This document shows, one piece after another, positions 8,137-19,197 of a stretch of DNA of 64,000 bases (within the stretch, counting starts at the first letter, position 1; every line of letters begins with the position of its first letter). Below the pieces are notes generated by a model, which saw only the letters and a program-made list of their open reading frames with translations, was not told the origin of the DNA and ran no database searches. Position numbers and translations under genes: made by a program. Source of the DNA: Micromonospora sp. Llam0 (GTDB lineage: Bacteria > Actinomycetota > Actinomycetes > Mycobacteriales > Micromonosporaceae); contig NZ_RJJY01000001.1 in the NCBI RefSeq assembly GCF_003751085.1, forward strand, positions 5,456,001 to 5,520,000. Reading direction: 5' to 3'.

Positions 8137-9210
8137 CTACCTCACCAGATCCCGGGCGATCAGTTCGGCGATCTGGATGGTGTTCAGCGCCGAACCCTTG
8201 CGCAGGTTGTCGCCGGTGACGAAGAAGTCGATGGCCCGGGGGTCGTCCATCGACCGACGGATCCGGCCGACCCAGGACGGCTCGGTGCCGACCGCGTCGA
8301 TCGGCATCGGGAACTCGGCGTTCGCCGGGTCGTCGACCACGATCACCCCGGGCGCGTTGCGCAGCACCTCGCGGGCACCGTCCGCGGTCACCTCACTGCC
8401 GAAGACCGCGTGTACGGCGACCGAGTGCCCGGTCACCACCGGCACCCGCACGCAGGTGGACGAGACCTTCAGATCCGGCAGGCCGAGGATCTTGCGGGAC
8501 TCGTCGCGGAGTTTCAGCTCCTCGGTGGACCATCCGGCGTCGGCCAGCTCGCCGGTGAACGGCACCACATTGAGCGCCAGCGGGGCCGGGAACGGGCCGA
8601 GGTCGTCACCCACCGCCTGGCGTACGTCACCGGGCCGGGAGCCGAGCGTACGGTCGCTGGCCGCCCTGGCCAGCTGGCTGTGCAGCAGGTCAACGCCGAA
8701 CCGGCCGGCGCCGGAGACCGACTGGTAGCTGGCCAGCACCAGCTCACGCAGGCCGTACTCGCGGTGCAGCGGGGCGATCGCGACGATCATGGCCAGGACG
8801 GTGCAGTTGGCGTTGGAGACGATCCGGCGCGGCCGGCGACGTACCTGCTCGGCGTTGATCTCCGGCACGACCAGCGGTACGCCGGGATCCATCCGGAACG
8901 CACCTGAGTTGTCCACCACGGTCGCGCCGCGCTCGGTGGCGACCGGTGTCCACTGCCTGGACACGTCGTCCGGCACGTCCACCATGACGACGTCGACCCC
9001 GTCGAAGGCTTCCGGGCTGACCTGGTGCACCGGCAGGTCCTCGCCCCGGCAGCGCACCAGCCGTCCTGCAGAGCGGGGTGAGGCCAGCAACCGGATCTCG
9101 CCCCAGACGTTGGCCCGTGAGGTGAGCAGTTCGCACATGACGGCACCGACGGCGCCGGTCGCACCGAGCACCGCGAGAGTGGGCAGCGGGTGTGCCCTGG
9201 CGTCAGGCAC
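8137..9210 (-). CDS. asd: Aspartate-semialdehyde dehydrogenase
   Basis: This enzyme reduces aspartyl phosphate to aspartate semialdehyde with NADPH, the second step toward lysine, threonine, methionine and diaminopimelate. It is 357 aa. The nucleotide-binding motif GATGAVG is at residues 16-22 and the catalytic Cys is C136 in SNANCTV. The ASYQSVSGAGR and GDNLRKGSA segments are also typical. It starts at GTG 9210, 6 nt after the lysC stop, so the two are one operon. It is convergent with the secreted repeat protein. Confidence 0.95.
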   Translation of the reverse strand: MPDARAHPLPTLAVLGATGAVGAVMCELLTSRANVWGEIRLLASPRSAGRLVRCRGEDLPVHQVSPEAFDGVDVVMVDVPDDVSRQWTPVATERGATVVDNSGAFRMDPGVPLVVPEINAEQVRRRPRRIVSNANCTVLAMIVAIAPLHREYGLRELVLASYQSVSGAGRFGVDLLHSQLARAASDRTLGSRPGDVRQAVGDDLGPFPAPLALNVVPFTGELADAGWSTEELKLRDESRKILGLPDLKVSSTCVRVPVVTGHSVAVHAVFGSEVTADGAREVLRNAPGVIVVDDPANAEFPMPIDAVGTEPSWVGRIRRSMDDPRAIDFFVTGDNLRKGSALNTIQIAELIARDLVR

Positions 9211-9216
9211 CGGGGC

Positions 9217-10482
9217 TCACCGACCGGTGCCTGCGTAGACCACCGCCTCCTCCGTACCGCCGAGGTCGAACGCGGCGTGCACCGCGCGTACCGCCGCATC
9301 CAGGTCGGTGTCCCGGCAGACGACCGACACTCGGATCTCCGAGGTGGAGATCATCTCGATGTTGACGCCGGCCTCGGCGAGGGCGGCGAAGAAGTTGGCG
9401 GCCACGCCCGGGTGGGAACGCATCCCGGCGCCGATCAGCGACACCTTGCCGACGTGGTCGTCGTAGAGCAGGCCCTTGAAGGCGATCCGCTCCTGCTCCT
9501 TGCCCAGCGCCGCCATCGCGGTCGGGCCGTCCGCCTTCGGCAGGGTGAAGGAGACGTCGGTGCGGCCGGTGCCCTCGGTCGACACGTTCTGCACGATCAT
9601 GTCGATGTTGGTCTCCGCGTTGGCCACCGTCTCGAAGATGCGGGCGGCGGCACCCGGCTCGTCGGGAACGCCGACGATGGTGATCTTCGCCTCGCTCCGG
9701 TCGTGGGCGACTCCGGTGATGAGTGCTTGCTCCACGGAAAGATCCTCCATCGATCCGGTCACCATGGTGCCGGTGTTGGTCGAGTACGACGAGCGGACGT
9801 GGATCGGCAGGCCGGCCCGGCGGGCGTACTCGACGCTGCGCAGATGCAGCACCTTCGCCCCGCAGGCGGCCAGCTCCAGCATCTCCTCGTAGGTGATCTG
9901 CTTGATGTGCCGGGCGTTCGGCACGATCCGGGGGTCGGCGGTGAACACCCCGTCGACGTCGGTGTAGATCTCACAGACGTCGGCCTGCAGCGCGGCGGCG
10001 AGCGCCACCGCCGTGGTGTCCGAACCGCCGCGGCCCAGTGTGGTGATGTCCTTGGTGTCCTGGGACACACCTTGGAAACCGGCGACGATCGCCACCGAGC
10101 CCTCGTCCAGGGCACCCTGCAGCCGGCCCGGGGTGACGTCGATGATCCGGGCCCGGCCGTGCACCGAGGTGGTCAGCACACCGGCCTGCGAGCCGGTGTA
10201 GGACCGTGCCTCGTAGCCCAGGTTGTGGATGGCCATGGCGAGCAGCGCCATCGAGATCCGCTCGCCAGAGGTGAGCAGCATGTCCAGCTCCCGGCCGGGC
10301 GGCAGCGGGCTGATCTGCCCGGCGAGGTCGAGCAGTTCGTCGGTGGTGTCGCCCATCGCGGAGACGACCACCACGACGTCGTCGCCGGACTTGCGGGCCG
10401 CGACGATCCGCTCGGCGACCCGCTTGATGCGCTCGGCGTCGGCGACCGAGGACCCGCCGTACTTCTGCACCACCAGTGCCAC
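9217..10482 (-). CDS. lysC: Aspartate kinase
   Basis: This 421-aa enzyme phosphorylates aspartate, the first step of the aspartate pathway. The kinase domain begins [16 protein letters not shown] and includes the GRGGSDTTA motif. Two ACT domains fill the last 170 residues, with the [10 protein letters not shown] and [10 protein letters not shown] effector-site segments. GTG 10482 has a GGAGGGGAG ribosome-binding site about 9 nt upstream; a longer open frame upstream lacks family similarity. As in Corynebacterium, a second in-frame start (9735) should give a separate regulatory beta subunit. Feedback control by lysine and threonine is expected from the family. Confidence 0.95.
   Translation of the reverse strand: MALVVQKYGGSSVADAERIKRVAERIVAARKSGDDVVVVVSAMGDTTDELLDLAGQISPLPPGRELDMLLTSGERISMALLAMAIHNLGYEARSYTGSQAGVLTTSVHGRARIIDVTPGRLQGALDEGSVAIVAGFQGVSQDTKDITTLGRGGSDTTAVALAAALQADVCEIYTDVDGVFTADPRIVPNARHIKQITYEEMLELAACGAKVLHLRSVEYARRAGLPIHVRSSYSTNTGTMVTGSMEDLSVEQALITGVAHDRSEAKITIVGVPDEPGAAARIFETVANAETNIDMIVQNVSTEGTGRTDVSFTLPKADGPTAMAALGKEQERIAFKGLLYDDHVGKVSLIGAGMRSHPGVAANFFAALAEAGVNIEMISTSEIRVSVVCRDTDLDAAVRAVHAAFDLGGTEEAVVYAGTGR
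9733..9748 (-). promoter_or_regulatory. Internal ribosome-binding site and GTG start for the aspartate kinase beta subunit
   Basis: GGAGG (9748 to 9744) is followed by 8 nt and GTG 9735, in frame with lysC. Translation from here gives [17 protein letters not shown] and 172 aa in total. The beta subunit of Corynebacterium glutamicum aspartate kinase starts at the corresponding place and has the same length. Confidence 0.8.
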
Positions 10483-10757
10483 GGCGGTCCACTCCCCTCC
10501 AGCTGCTGCCAACCTGCCGGCATCAGGGTACCGGCGTCCGGAGCCCGTGCAGACAGCCGTTCCCACGATCCGGCCGGGTGCGGTCACCGCCCGTGTCCGT
10601 CGGGGTCCGGCGGTCGTCCGGGCGGCCCGGTCCGCGACACGCCGACGGCCCGCCGGCGGACCGCAAGGCCGCAGGTCGTCAGCGGGCCGGCGACGGAAAT
10701 CGGCGTGTCCGTGACCCGCCGGGCCGCAAAACCCGACCGGGTACGCAGAATGGGCGG

Positions 10758-11579
10758 ATGCGTTCCCGGGGTGCCGTAGCGTCACGAAACTCGCCTGCCG
10801 CGCTGACCTGCGTGGCGTTCGTCACGTTGTCCCTGCTGAGCTGCGATTCGACCGATCCGGTGACGTCGCCGCAGGGCACGCCGACCGGCGAGCAGTCGCC
10901 GTCGGCACCGGGGAGCGCTCCGCCGGCGGAGCCACGGGCGCAGCTGGCGGCGGCGGCCGCCGCCGCCAGCGACCTGCGGATGACGGCGTTCTACACGTTG
11001 CAGACCCCGGGTCGGCCGGACCGGACGGTGGCGGTGACCCTGGCCGAGGACGGCGGGTGGCGGGTGGACATTCCGGGTGGTACGAGCGGCACGGGTGGTA
11101 CCGGCGACGTCGCGATGGCGCAGAACGACGACGGCCTGTTCCGGTGTGCGCTGCCGTCGGCCGGCAACCCGGTGACGCCGTACTGCGTCCGGCTGGGCGA
11201 CCCGGACGCCGCTGTCGAGCCGGCGCTCGACCCCCGGTTGCACCACCTGTTCGCCGACTGGCGTGCGGTGCTGGCCGACCGGCGGGCCCCGCTGGCGGTG
11301 TCGGTGACCGAGCCGCTCGACGGCGTCGACGGCACCTGCTTCTCCGTGGAGTCCACCACCACGTCGTTGCAGCCGCCGCTGGACGTCGGCATCTACTGCT
11401 ACCGCCCGGACGGCACCCTCACCGGCGTGCGCTTGGAGCTCGGGACGCTGCTGCTGGCGGGCCAGCCGGGCTCCGCCCCGCCGTCGATCACACTGCCGGG
11501 CCCGGTGACCACCCGGGTGCCGCCGAGCGCGGCCGGCACCCCGCCGACGAGCAGCGGATCCACGACCGGCACCGGCTGA
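10758..11579 (+). CDS. Putative lipoprotein
   Basis: This 273-aa predicted lipoprotein has a signal sequence ending in the lipobox LSLLSC (Cys about residue 29), then a low-complexity Ser/Pro/Ala linker and an Ala-rich helix. The globular part (about residues 70-240) contains four cysteines. The C-terminus is Pro/Thr/Ser-rich. It resembles unnamed actinobacterial lipoproteins with a beta-rich LppX-like fold, but this is weak. The start at ATG 10758 has no clear Shine-Dalgarno; CAGAAT lies 7 nt before it, so leaderless translation is possible. It precedes the leuA leader region. Confidence 0.72.
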   Translation: MRSRGAVASRNSPAALTCVAFVTLSLLSCDSTDPVTSPQGTPTGEQSPSAPGSAPPAEPRAQLAAAAAAASDLRMTAFYTLQTPGRPDRTVAVTLAEDGGWRVDIPGGTSGTGGTGDVAMAQNDDGLFRCALPSAGNPVTPYCVRLGDPDAAVEPALDPRLHHLFADWRAVLADRRAPLAVSVTEPLDGVDGTCFSVESTTTSLQPPLDVGIYCYRPDGTLTGVRLELGTLLLAGQPGSAPPSITLPGPVTTRVPPSAAGTPPTSSGSTTGTG

Positions 11580-11595
11580 GATTTCCGGCCGGGCT

Positions 11596-11623
11596 TTGCC
11601 AACCCGCGACGAGCACGTAGGGT
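11596..11623 (+). promoter_or_regulatory. Probable leuA promoter
   Basis: TTGCCA (11596-11601) and TAGGGT (11618-11623) are separated by 16 nt, a good fit to a housekeeping promoter. Transcription would begin near 11630, just before the ATG of the leader peptide at 11634. Confidence 0.55.
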
Positions 11624-11633
11624 GAGAGCCGTC

Positions 11634-11702
11634 ATGTGGCAGGCGCTCCTCCTTCGCTGCCGCGACGAGGCCCCCGAGGCCGGCACCTCGTCGCGGAGTT
11701 GA
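11634..11702 (+). CDS. Leucine leader peptide upstream of leuA
   Basis: A 22-codon reading frame begins MWQALLLRC and ends at TGA 11700-11702. It has three consecutive Leu codons (CTC CTC CTT at 11646-11654), directly before the hairpin at 11660-11696. A run of codons for the pathway's end product in a short leader is the signature of ribosome-mediated attenuation, a mode known for leuA genes of actinobacteria. The ATG is almost at the predicted transcription start, so translation would be nearly leaderless. Expression has not been shown; the assignment is by position and codon content. Confidence 0.65.
   Translation: MWQALLLRCRDEAPEAGTSSRS
11660..11696 (+). promoter_or_regulatory. Attenuator-type hairpin in the leuA leader
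   Basis: CCGCGACGAGG (11660-11670) pairs perfectly over 11 bp with CCTCGTCGCGG (11686-11696), with a 15-nt loop. The stem lies inside the leader peptide frame just after the Leu codons, so a ribosome stalled there would block it. There is no U-tract, so it may act as an anti-element or pause hairpin, not as the terminator itself. Confidence 0.55.
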
Positions 11703-11717
11703 CCCGCGCCGCCTTGA

Positions 11718-13766
<2,049 letters not shown>

Positions 13767-13862
13767 GCCGGCGGCACCGAGTCAAGATCCACTATGGTTC
13801 CGGCGAAACGCCGGGACGGCGGGTGCCTGGCGCTGGCCGCTCGGCACCCGCAAGCTGGACGG

Positions 13863-14573
13863 GTGCGAACCCCTCTTCGACAGCGTCCCTGGACCATCCG
13901 ATTCGACCCGCGCCGGGCGGCGGTCGCGGTAGCCGCCGCCCTGGCGCTCGTCGCGACCGCCGGCTGCGAGTCCGTCGACATCACCCTCGGCTCCCCCACC
14001 GCCGCGCCGCCCGACGGCGCGGCGGACGGCTCCGGCGACGGATCCGCCGACCAGGCGTCCGCGCTGCTCGACCAGCTGACCGTGGCGTCCGCCGGTGGCA
14101 TGCGAGGCTACAGCCGGGACCACTTTCCGCACTGGAGCTCCGCCGGCAGCAACTGCGACGTGCGGGACACCGTGCTGGAACGCGACGGCACCGCGATCGA
14201 GCTGGACGGCTGCAACGTGGTCGGCGGGCAGTGGCTCAGCGCGTTCGACGGCGAGTCCTTCACCGACCCCGGCGACCTCGACATCGACCATATCGTCCCG
14301 CTGGCCAACGCCTGGCGCTCCGGTGCCGACGAGTGGAACGACGACCAGCGCCGCGAGTTCGCCAACGATCTGGACCGCCCGCAGCTGATCGCGGTTTCCG
14401 CGTCGACCAACCGGGCAAAGGGTGACCAGGACCCGTCGCAGTGGAAGCCGCCGAACCGGGACTACTGGTGCCAGTACGCCCAGGACTGGATCACGGTCAA
14501 GCACTACTGGGAGCTGTCGGTCACCGAGCCGGAGAAGGCTGCACTGGCCGACATGCTGGCGACCTGTCCGTGA
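13863..14573 (+). CDS. HNH endonuclease-family lipoprotein
   Basis: The protein is about 236 aa with a signal sequence ending in a lipobox (LVATAGC), so it should be a surface lipoprotein. The nuclease domain contains LDIDHIVPLANAW, the beta-beta-alpha metal motif with the DH pair, and a later STNRAKGD.DPSQWKPP segment giving the Asn and Lys of the finger. This matches the secreted DUF1524/GmrSD-like HNH family common in actinobacteria. Two cysteine pairs flank it. The start is uncertain: GTG 13863 gives a normal signal peptide, an ATG at 13794 adds 23 residues. Likely role is extracellular DNA degradation, by inference. Confidence 0.78.
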   Translation: MRTPLRQRPWTIRFDPRRAAVAVAAALALVATAGCESVDITLGSPTAAPPDGAADGSGDGSADQASALLDQLTVASAGGMRGYSRDHFPHWSSAGSNCDVRDTVLERDGTAIELDGCNVVGGQWLSAFDGESFTDPGDLDIDHIVPLANAWRSGADEWNDDQRREFANDLDRPQLIAVSASTNRAKGDQDPSQWKPPNRDYWCQYAQDWITVKHYWELSVTEPEKAALADMLATCP

Positions 14574-14629
14574 CCGCGCCCTGTCCGTGACAACGGTACG
14601 GGTGGCCGACGAGAGGACAGGAGCTGACC

Positions 14630-14893
14630 ATGGGTGAGTCGGTGGAGCCGAGCCGCACCCGGGACATCGTCGCCGGGCCGGGCGGGGTGATGACCGACGA
14701 GGTCGGTGTGATCACCGGCGAGTTGACGCTGCGCACCGAGTTCGCCGCCGGTCAGGTCACCCTCCGCGTCCAGTACAAGGACGCCGCAGAGTGGTACGTG
14801 GTGACCGGCGGCCGGGCCGACCTGGCCGACCCGGCCGGCCTGGACGCCGTACACGCCATCGCGGTCGGCCTGCTGCACCGCCCGGACGGCTGA
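14630..14893 (+). CDS. Small conserved hypothetical protein
   Basis: An 87-aa acidic protein starts at ATG 14630 with AGGAG in the right place upstream (GACAGGAGCTGACC). It has no cysteines, signal peptide or membrane segment. The pattern of alternating hydrophobics (LTLRTEFAAGQVTLRVQYKDAAEWYVV) suggests a beta sheet. I do not recognise a family. It lies 56 nt after the HNH lipoprotein and is convergent with the ABC transporter operon. Confidence 0.7.
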   Translation: MGESVEPSRTRDIVAGPGGVMTDEVGVITGELTLRTEFAAGQVTLRVQYKDAAEWYVVTGGRADLADPAGLDAVHAIAVGLLHRPDG

Positions 14894-14941
14894 AACTGCG
14901 TCCAGCCCCTACGGCAGCGGTTCGCGCGGGGGCGCGAACGA

Positions 14942-16033
14942 TTACACCTGCGGTTCGCGCGGGGCGGAGACGGTGGCCGGCTCGGTGCCGGCACCGGCGG
15001 GGGCGACCGCTTCCGGGGTCGTCCGGTGCGGGCGCAGCGACCCGGCGGCGATCTGCTCGGACCAGTGGCAGGCCACCCGGGACGGGCCGATCTCGCGCAG
15101 CACCGGCCGCTCGTCGGCGCAGCGGGTCGGCTGCGCCCACGGGCACCGGGTGTGGAAGCGGCAGCCGGCCGGCGGGTTCGCCGGCGACGGCAGGTCCCCG
15201 GCCAGCAGGATCCGTTCCCGCCGGTCCTCCACCTCCGGGTCCGGCACCGGCACCGCCGACAGCAACGCCCGGGTGTACGGGTGCAGCGGCTCACGGTAGA
15301 GCTGGTCCCCGGGTGCCTCCTCGACCAGCGCGCCGAGGTACATCACGCCGATGGTGTCCGAGATGTGGCGGACCACCGCCAGGTCGTGAGCGATCACCAG
15401 GTAGGTGAGGCCGCGTTCGATCTGCAGCTCGTCCAGCAGGTTGATCACCTGGGCCTGGATCGACACGTCCAGGGCGGAGACCGGTTCGTCGGCGACGATC
15501 AGCTCCGGGCCGAGGACCAGCGCGCGGGCGATGCCGATCCGTTGCCGTTGGCCACCGGAGAACTCGTGCGGGTAGCGGGACAGCGCCCAGCGGGGCAGGC
15601 CGACCGCGTCGAGCGCTTCGCCGACGATTCGTCGCCGCTCGGTACGGTCGGCGCCGATGTCGTGCGCCTGCAGCCCTTCGACCAGGATCGACTCGACGTT
15701 CTGCCGCGGGTCCAGGCTGGACATCGGGTCCTGGAAGATCATCTGGAAGCGGCGGCGCATGGTCCGGAGTTTGGCCGCCGGCAGCCGGTTCAACGTCACT
15801 CCGTCGAAGACCACCTCGCCACCGGTCGGCGGGGTCAGCTGCAGGATGGCCCGGCCGAGCGTCGACTTGCCGCAGCCCGACTCGCCCACCAGGCCGTACG
15901 TCTCGCCCCGGGCGATCCGCAGGTCCACCCCGTCGACCGCCCGGACGTGCCCGACCACCCGGTCCAGCAGGATGCCCCGGGTGATCGGAAAGTGCACCTT
16001 GAGGTCGCGGACCTCGACCAGTGGCTCATTCAC
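14942..16033 (-). CDS. Oligopeptide/dipeptide ABC transporter, ATP-binding protein (OppF/DppF type)
   Basis: The protein is 363 aa. Walker [10 protein letters not shown] is at residues 50-58, the ABC signature FSGGQRQR is near 160 and Walker B follows as [12 protein letters not shown]. The C-terminal oligopeptide-transporter extension carries [12 protein letters not shown]...C, the cysteine cluster found in OppD/DppD/OppF-type subunits. Its start overlaps the end of the other ATPase gene by 8 nt. It is the last gene of a five-gene import operon (binding protein, two permeases, two ATPases). Confidence 0.93.
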   Translation of the reverse strand: MNEPLVEVRDLKVHFPITRGILLDRVVGHVRAVDGVDLRIARGETYGLVGESGCGKSTLGRAILQLTPPTGGEVVFDGVTLNRLPAAKLRTMRRRFQMIFQDPMSSLDPRQNVESILVEGLQAHDIGADRTERRRIVGEALDAVGLPRWALSRYPHEFSGGQRQRIGIARALVLGPELIVADEPVSALDVSIQAQVINLLDELQIERGLTYLVIAHDLAVVRHISDTIGVMYLGALVEEAPGDQLYREPLHPYTRALLSAVPVPDPEVEDRRERILLAGDLPSPANPPAGCRFHTRCPWAQPTRCADERPVLREIGPSRVACHWSEQIAAGSLRPHRTTPEAVAPAGAGTEPATVSAPREPQV

Positions 16034-17027
16034 CGGCGGCCTCCACCGTGTCGTCGGTCTCGGGCGGGTTGACGCAGCGGAACGCGTGCCCGTCCGGCTC
16101 CCGGCGCAGCTGCGGCGCGGTGCCGAGGCAGGCGTCCACCTGGCGGGCGCAGCGCGGCGCGAAGGCGCAGCCGTCCGGCCAGGGCAGCAGGTCGCGGACC
16201 GAGCCGGGGATCGGTCGCAGTCGCCGACCGTGGCCCGCGTCGAGCCGGGGAATCGAGCCGAGCAGACCCACCGTGTACGGGTGGCGCGGCGCCGCGAACA
16301 GTGGACGGCGGCGGGCCGTCTCGACCACCCGGCCGCCGTACAGCACGTTGATCGTGTCGCACATGCCGGCCACCACCCCCAGATCGTGGGTGATCATCAC
16401 CAGCGCGGTGCCGGACTCGCGGACCAGGTCCTTGAGCAGTTCCAGGATCTGCGCCTGGATCGTCACGTCCAGCGCGGTCGTCGGCTCGTCGGCGATCAGC
16501 AGCCGGGGTTGGCAGGCGACCGCCATCGCGATCAGCGCCCGCTGCCGCATCCCGCCGGAGAGCTGGTGCGGGTACTCCTTCAACCGGCGGGTGGGGTCCG
16601 GGATGCCGACCCGGTCCAGCAGGTGTTCGGCTTCGAGCCGGGCGGCCTCGCCGCGCATTCCCCGGTGCCGGACCAGCACCTCGGTGACCTGCACCCCGAT
16701 CGGCACCACCGGGTTCAGCGAGGAGAGCGGATCCTGGAAGATCATCGCCACGTCGCGGCCCCGTACGTCCCGCATCGCCCGGGGATCGAGCTGCAGCAGG
16801 TCGGTGCCGTCGAACGCGGCCTTGCCCTGGACCCGTACGCCCTTGCCGGCCGGCAGCAACCCCATGATCGCCAACGAGGTGACGCTCTTGCCGCAGCCGG
16901 ACTCGCCGACCAGCCCGGTCACCTCACCGGCGTCGACCGAGAAGGACACCCCGTCGACCGCGTGCACGGTCCGCTGCCCTCGCCGGGCGAAGGTGACCGC
17001 CAGTTCATCCACGTCGAGCAGCGCCAT
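16026..17027 (-). CDS. Oligopeptide/dipeptide ABC transporter, ATP-binding protein (OppD/DppD type)
   Basis: The protein is 333 aa. Walker [10 protein letters not shown] lies near residues 39-47, the signature LSGGMRQR near 145 and Walker B as [12 protein letters not shown]. The C-terminal extension has CAFAPRC...C. It starts 3 nt after the permease stop and overlaps the next ATPase gene by 8 nt, showing translational coupling. With its partner it powers peptide uptake across the cytoplasmic membrane. Confidence 0.93.
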   Translation of the reverse strand: MALLDVDELAVTFARRGQRTVHAVDGVSFSVDAGEVTGLVGESGCGKSVTSLAIMGLLPAGKGVRVQGKAAFDGTDLLQLDPRAMRDVRGRDVAMIFQDPLSSLNPVVPIGVQVTEVLVRHRGMRGEAARLEAEHLLDRVGIPDPTRRLKEYPHQLSGGMRQRALIAMAVACQPRLLIADEPTTALDVTIQAQILELLKDLVRESGTALVMITHDLGVVAGMCDTINVLYGGRVVETARRRPLFAAPRHPYTVGLLGSIPRLDAGHGRRLRPIPGSVRDLLPWPDGCAFAPRCARQVDACLGTAPQLRREPDGHAFRCVNPPETDDTVEAAGE

Positions 17028-17030
17028 GGC

Positions 17031-18002
17031 TCACTTCCGCAGTTTCGGGTCGAGGGCTTCCCGCATCGCCTCGCCCAGCAGGGTGAAGCCCAACGCGGTG
17101 ATGATGATGCCCAGCGCGGGCAGGATCGCCAGCCGGGGCGCGGCGTCCAGGTAGCGCTGCGCGTCGGCCAGCATCACCCCCCACTCCGGGATCGACGCGT
17201 CCGGGTTGCCCAGCCCCAGGAACGACAGCGCGGCCACCTCGATGATCGCGGTGGCCAGGGTGAGGGTGGACTGCACGATCACCGGGGCGAGCGAGTTCGG
17301 CAGGATGTGCCCCAGCGCCACCTTGCTCCGCCGGACCCCCAGTGAGGTTGCGGCGAGCACGTAGTCGCTGTTCGACTGGGCGAGCATCGAGCCGCGCAGC
17401 AGCCGGGCGAAGATCGGCACCGAGACCATGCCGACCGCGATCATGACGGTGGTCAGGCTGGCCCCGAGCAGCGCCGCGATGCTGATCGCCAGCAGCAGGC
17501 TGGGCAGCGCCAGCAGCATGTCGACGATCCGCATCAGCACGGTGTCCACCCAGCGGCCCCACCGTCCGCCGAGACCGGCGGCGGCGCCGGCCAGGCCACC
17601 GATCAAAGTGCCGACCGTCAGCCCGATCAGGGTGGCGACGACGCCGACCAGCAGGGTCTGCCGGGCACCGACGATCATCCGGCTGAACTCGTCGCGGCCG
17701 AGGTGGTCCACGCCGAACCAGTTTTCCGCGCGCGGCCCCGGGTAGAAGGCCTGCGCCTCGCGGATCTCGTCCTTCCACAGCTGCGCCGCCGGGTCGTACG
17801 GCACCAGGAACGGGCCGACCAGGGCGACCAGCAGGAAGACGCCGAGGATGACGGTGCCGACGATGGCCGCCGGGTTGCGACGCAGCCGGCGGAACGCCTC
17901 CTGCCAGAGGCTGACACCGCGTTCGTCGTCGTGCGCCGCGGACAGCTCGGCGAGCCGGTCCAGCTTCGCCTTCTTCCGCCCCGGGCTCAGTACGCCACTC
18001 AT
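17031..18002 (-). CDS. Oligopeptide/dipeptide ABC transporter permease (OppC/DppC type)
   Basis: This 323-aa inner-membrane permease has an N-terminal cytoplasmic segment with the OppC_N motif (LWQEAFRRLRRNPAAIVGTVILG), a periplasmic-type loop with NWFGVDHLGRDEFSRMIVGAR, five further hydrophobic stretches and the EAA loop that contacts the ATPases (EVAALSFLGLGNPDASIPEWG). This is the standard OppC/DppC layout and length. Confidence 0.93.
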   Translation of the reverse strand: MSGVLSPGRKKAKLDRLAELSAAHDDERGVSLWQEAFRRLRRNPAAIVGTVILGVFLLVALVGPFLVPYDPAAQLWKDEIREAQAFYPGPRAENWFGVDHLGRDEFSRMIVGARQTLLVGVVATLIGLTVGTLIGGLAGAAAGLGGRWGRWVDTVLMRIVDMLLALPSLLLAISIAALLGASLTTVMIAVGMVSVPIFARLLRGSMLAQSNSDYVLAATSLGVRRSKVALGHILPNSLAPVIVQSTLTLATAIIEVAALSFLGLGNPDASIPEWGVMLADAQRYLDAAPRLAILPALGIIITALGFTLLGEAMREALDPKLRK

Positions 18003-18075
18003 CGGGCCGCCTCCGTCCGCGGCTGCGGGCCGCGCTCGCTGCAGTCCTGTCCACCCGTACCGACCAACCGTCCGC

Positions 18076-19080
18076 TCACCGGACCCGCACCCTCGGGTCG
18101 ATGAAGGTGTAGGAGATGTCCACCAACAGGTTCACCAGCACGTAGACCAACGCGATGATCAGGATGAAGCCCTGCAGTACGGGGTAGTCCCGCTGACTGA
18201 TGGCGTCGGCGACGAACGCTCCGATGCCGCCGAAGGCGAACACGGTCTCGGTGAGCACCGCACCGGAGAGCAGCCCGCCGGTGAGCAGGCCGATGCTGGT
18301 GGCCACCGGCAGCATCGCGTTGCGCAGCACGTGCCGGCGGCGGATCACCCGGCCGGTCAGGCCCTTGGCCTGGGCGGTGCGCACGAAGTCCTCGCCGAGC
18401 ACTTCCAGCACGCTGGCCCGGGTGATCCGGACGATGATCGCCAGCGGGATGCTGGCCAGCGCCAGCCCCGGCAGCACCAGGTGCCACAGCGCGTTGAGCG
18501 AGGCGTCCCACTCCCGGGTCAGCAGTCCGTCCAGGACGAAAAAGTTGGTCACCCGGGTGGCGTCGATGCGGGGGTCCTGCCGGCCGCTGGACGGGAACCA
18601 GCCGAGGTTCACCGCGAAGATCGCCTTCAGCACGTACGCCAGGAAGAAGACCGGGACGCAGATGCCGATCAGCGACCCGGCGACCGATCCGTGGTCGAGC
18701 AGGGTGCCGCGGCGGCGGGCGGCCAGGTAGCCGAGCGGAATGCCGACCCCGATCGCGATCAGCATGGCCGCGGCGGTCAGCTCCACGGTGCCCGGGAAGC
18801 GTTGCAGGAACTCGGTGGTGACCTCACGTTTGGTGGAGATCGAGGTGCCGAGGTCGAACTGCAGCAGCCGCTTCATGAACCGGCCGTACTGGATCAGGAT
18901 CGGCTCGTCGAGCCCGAGGTTGCGGCGGATCGCCGCGCGCATCTCCGGGGTGCCGCGCTCACCGAGGATCGCGGACTCCGGACCGCCGGGCAGCCGGTGC
19001 AGCCAGATGAACAGCAGCAGGGAGAGACCGAACAGCGTGGGTACGAGTTGGAGCAGTCGTCGGACGATGAAGCGGAACAC
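18076..19080 (-). CDS. Oligopeptide/dipeptide ABC transporter permease (OppB/DppB type)
   Basis: This 334-aa permease starts at GTG 19080 with VFRFIVRRLLQLVPTLFGLS, the usual OppB/DppB N-terminus. An ATG at 19131 would add 17 residues without family similarity. There are six predicted membrane spans. The EAA-type loop around GAVLTETVFAFGGIGAFVADAI faces the ATPases. It lies 73 nt before the second permease and 117 nt after the binding-protein gene. Confidence 0.92.
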   Translation of the reverse strand: MFRFIVRRLLQLVPTLFGLSLLLFIWLHRLPGGPESAILGERGTPEMRAAIRRNLGLDEPILIQYGRFMKRLLQFDLGTSISTKREVTTEFLQRFPGTVELTAAAMLIAIGVGIPLGYLAARRRGTLLDHGSVAGSLIGICVPVFFLAYVLKAIFAVNLGWFPSSGRQDPRIDATRVTNFFVLDGLLTREWDASLNALWHLVLPGLALASIPLAIIVRITRASVLEVLGEDFVRTAQAKGLTGRVIRRRHVLRNAMLPVATSIGLLTGGLLSGAVLTETVFAFGGIGAFVADAISQRDYPVLQGFILIIALVYVLVNLLVDISYTFIDPRVRVR

Positions 19081-19197
19081 GGTGCCTCGGCAGGGGGTGT
19101 GGAGGGTCGCGTGGGCGGGCGCCGCCGCCATCCGGACTGGTGGCCCGGGTGGCGGCTGACGCCCGCCCTCGTTCCGTTCGCTAGTTCACTCGTGGAT

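Noticed and set aside
11604..11613. An extra copy of the leuA leader stem arm as a competing antiterminator
   Set aside because: It lies in the spacer of the predicted promoter, upstream of the likely transcription start, so it would not be in the RNA. It is kept only as a side note.
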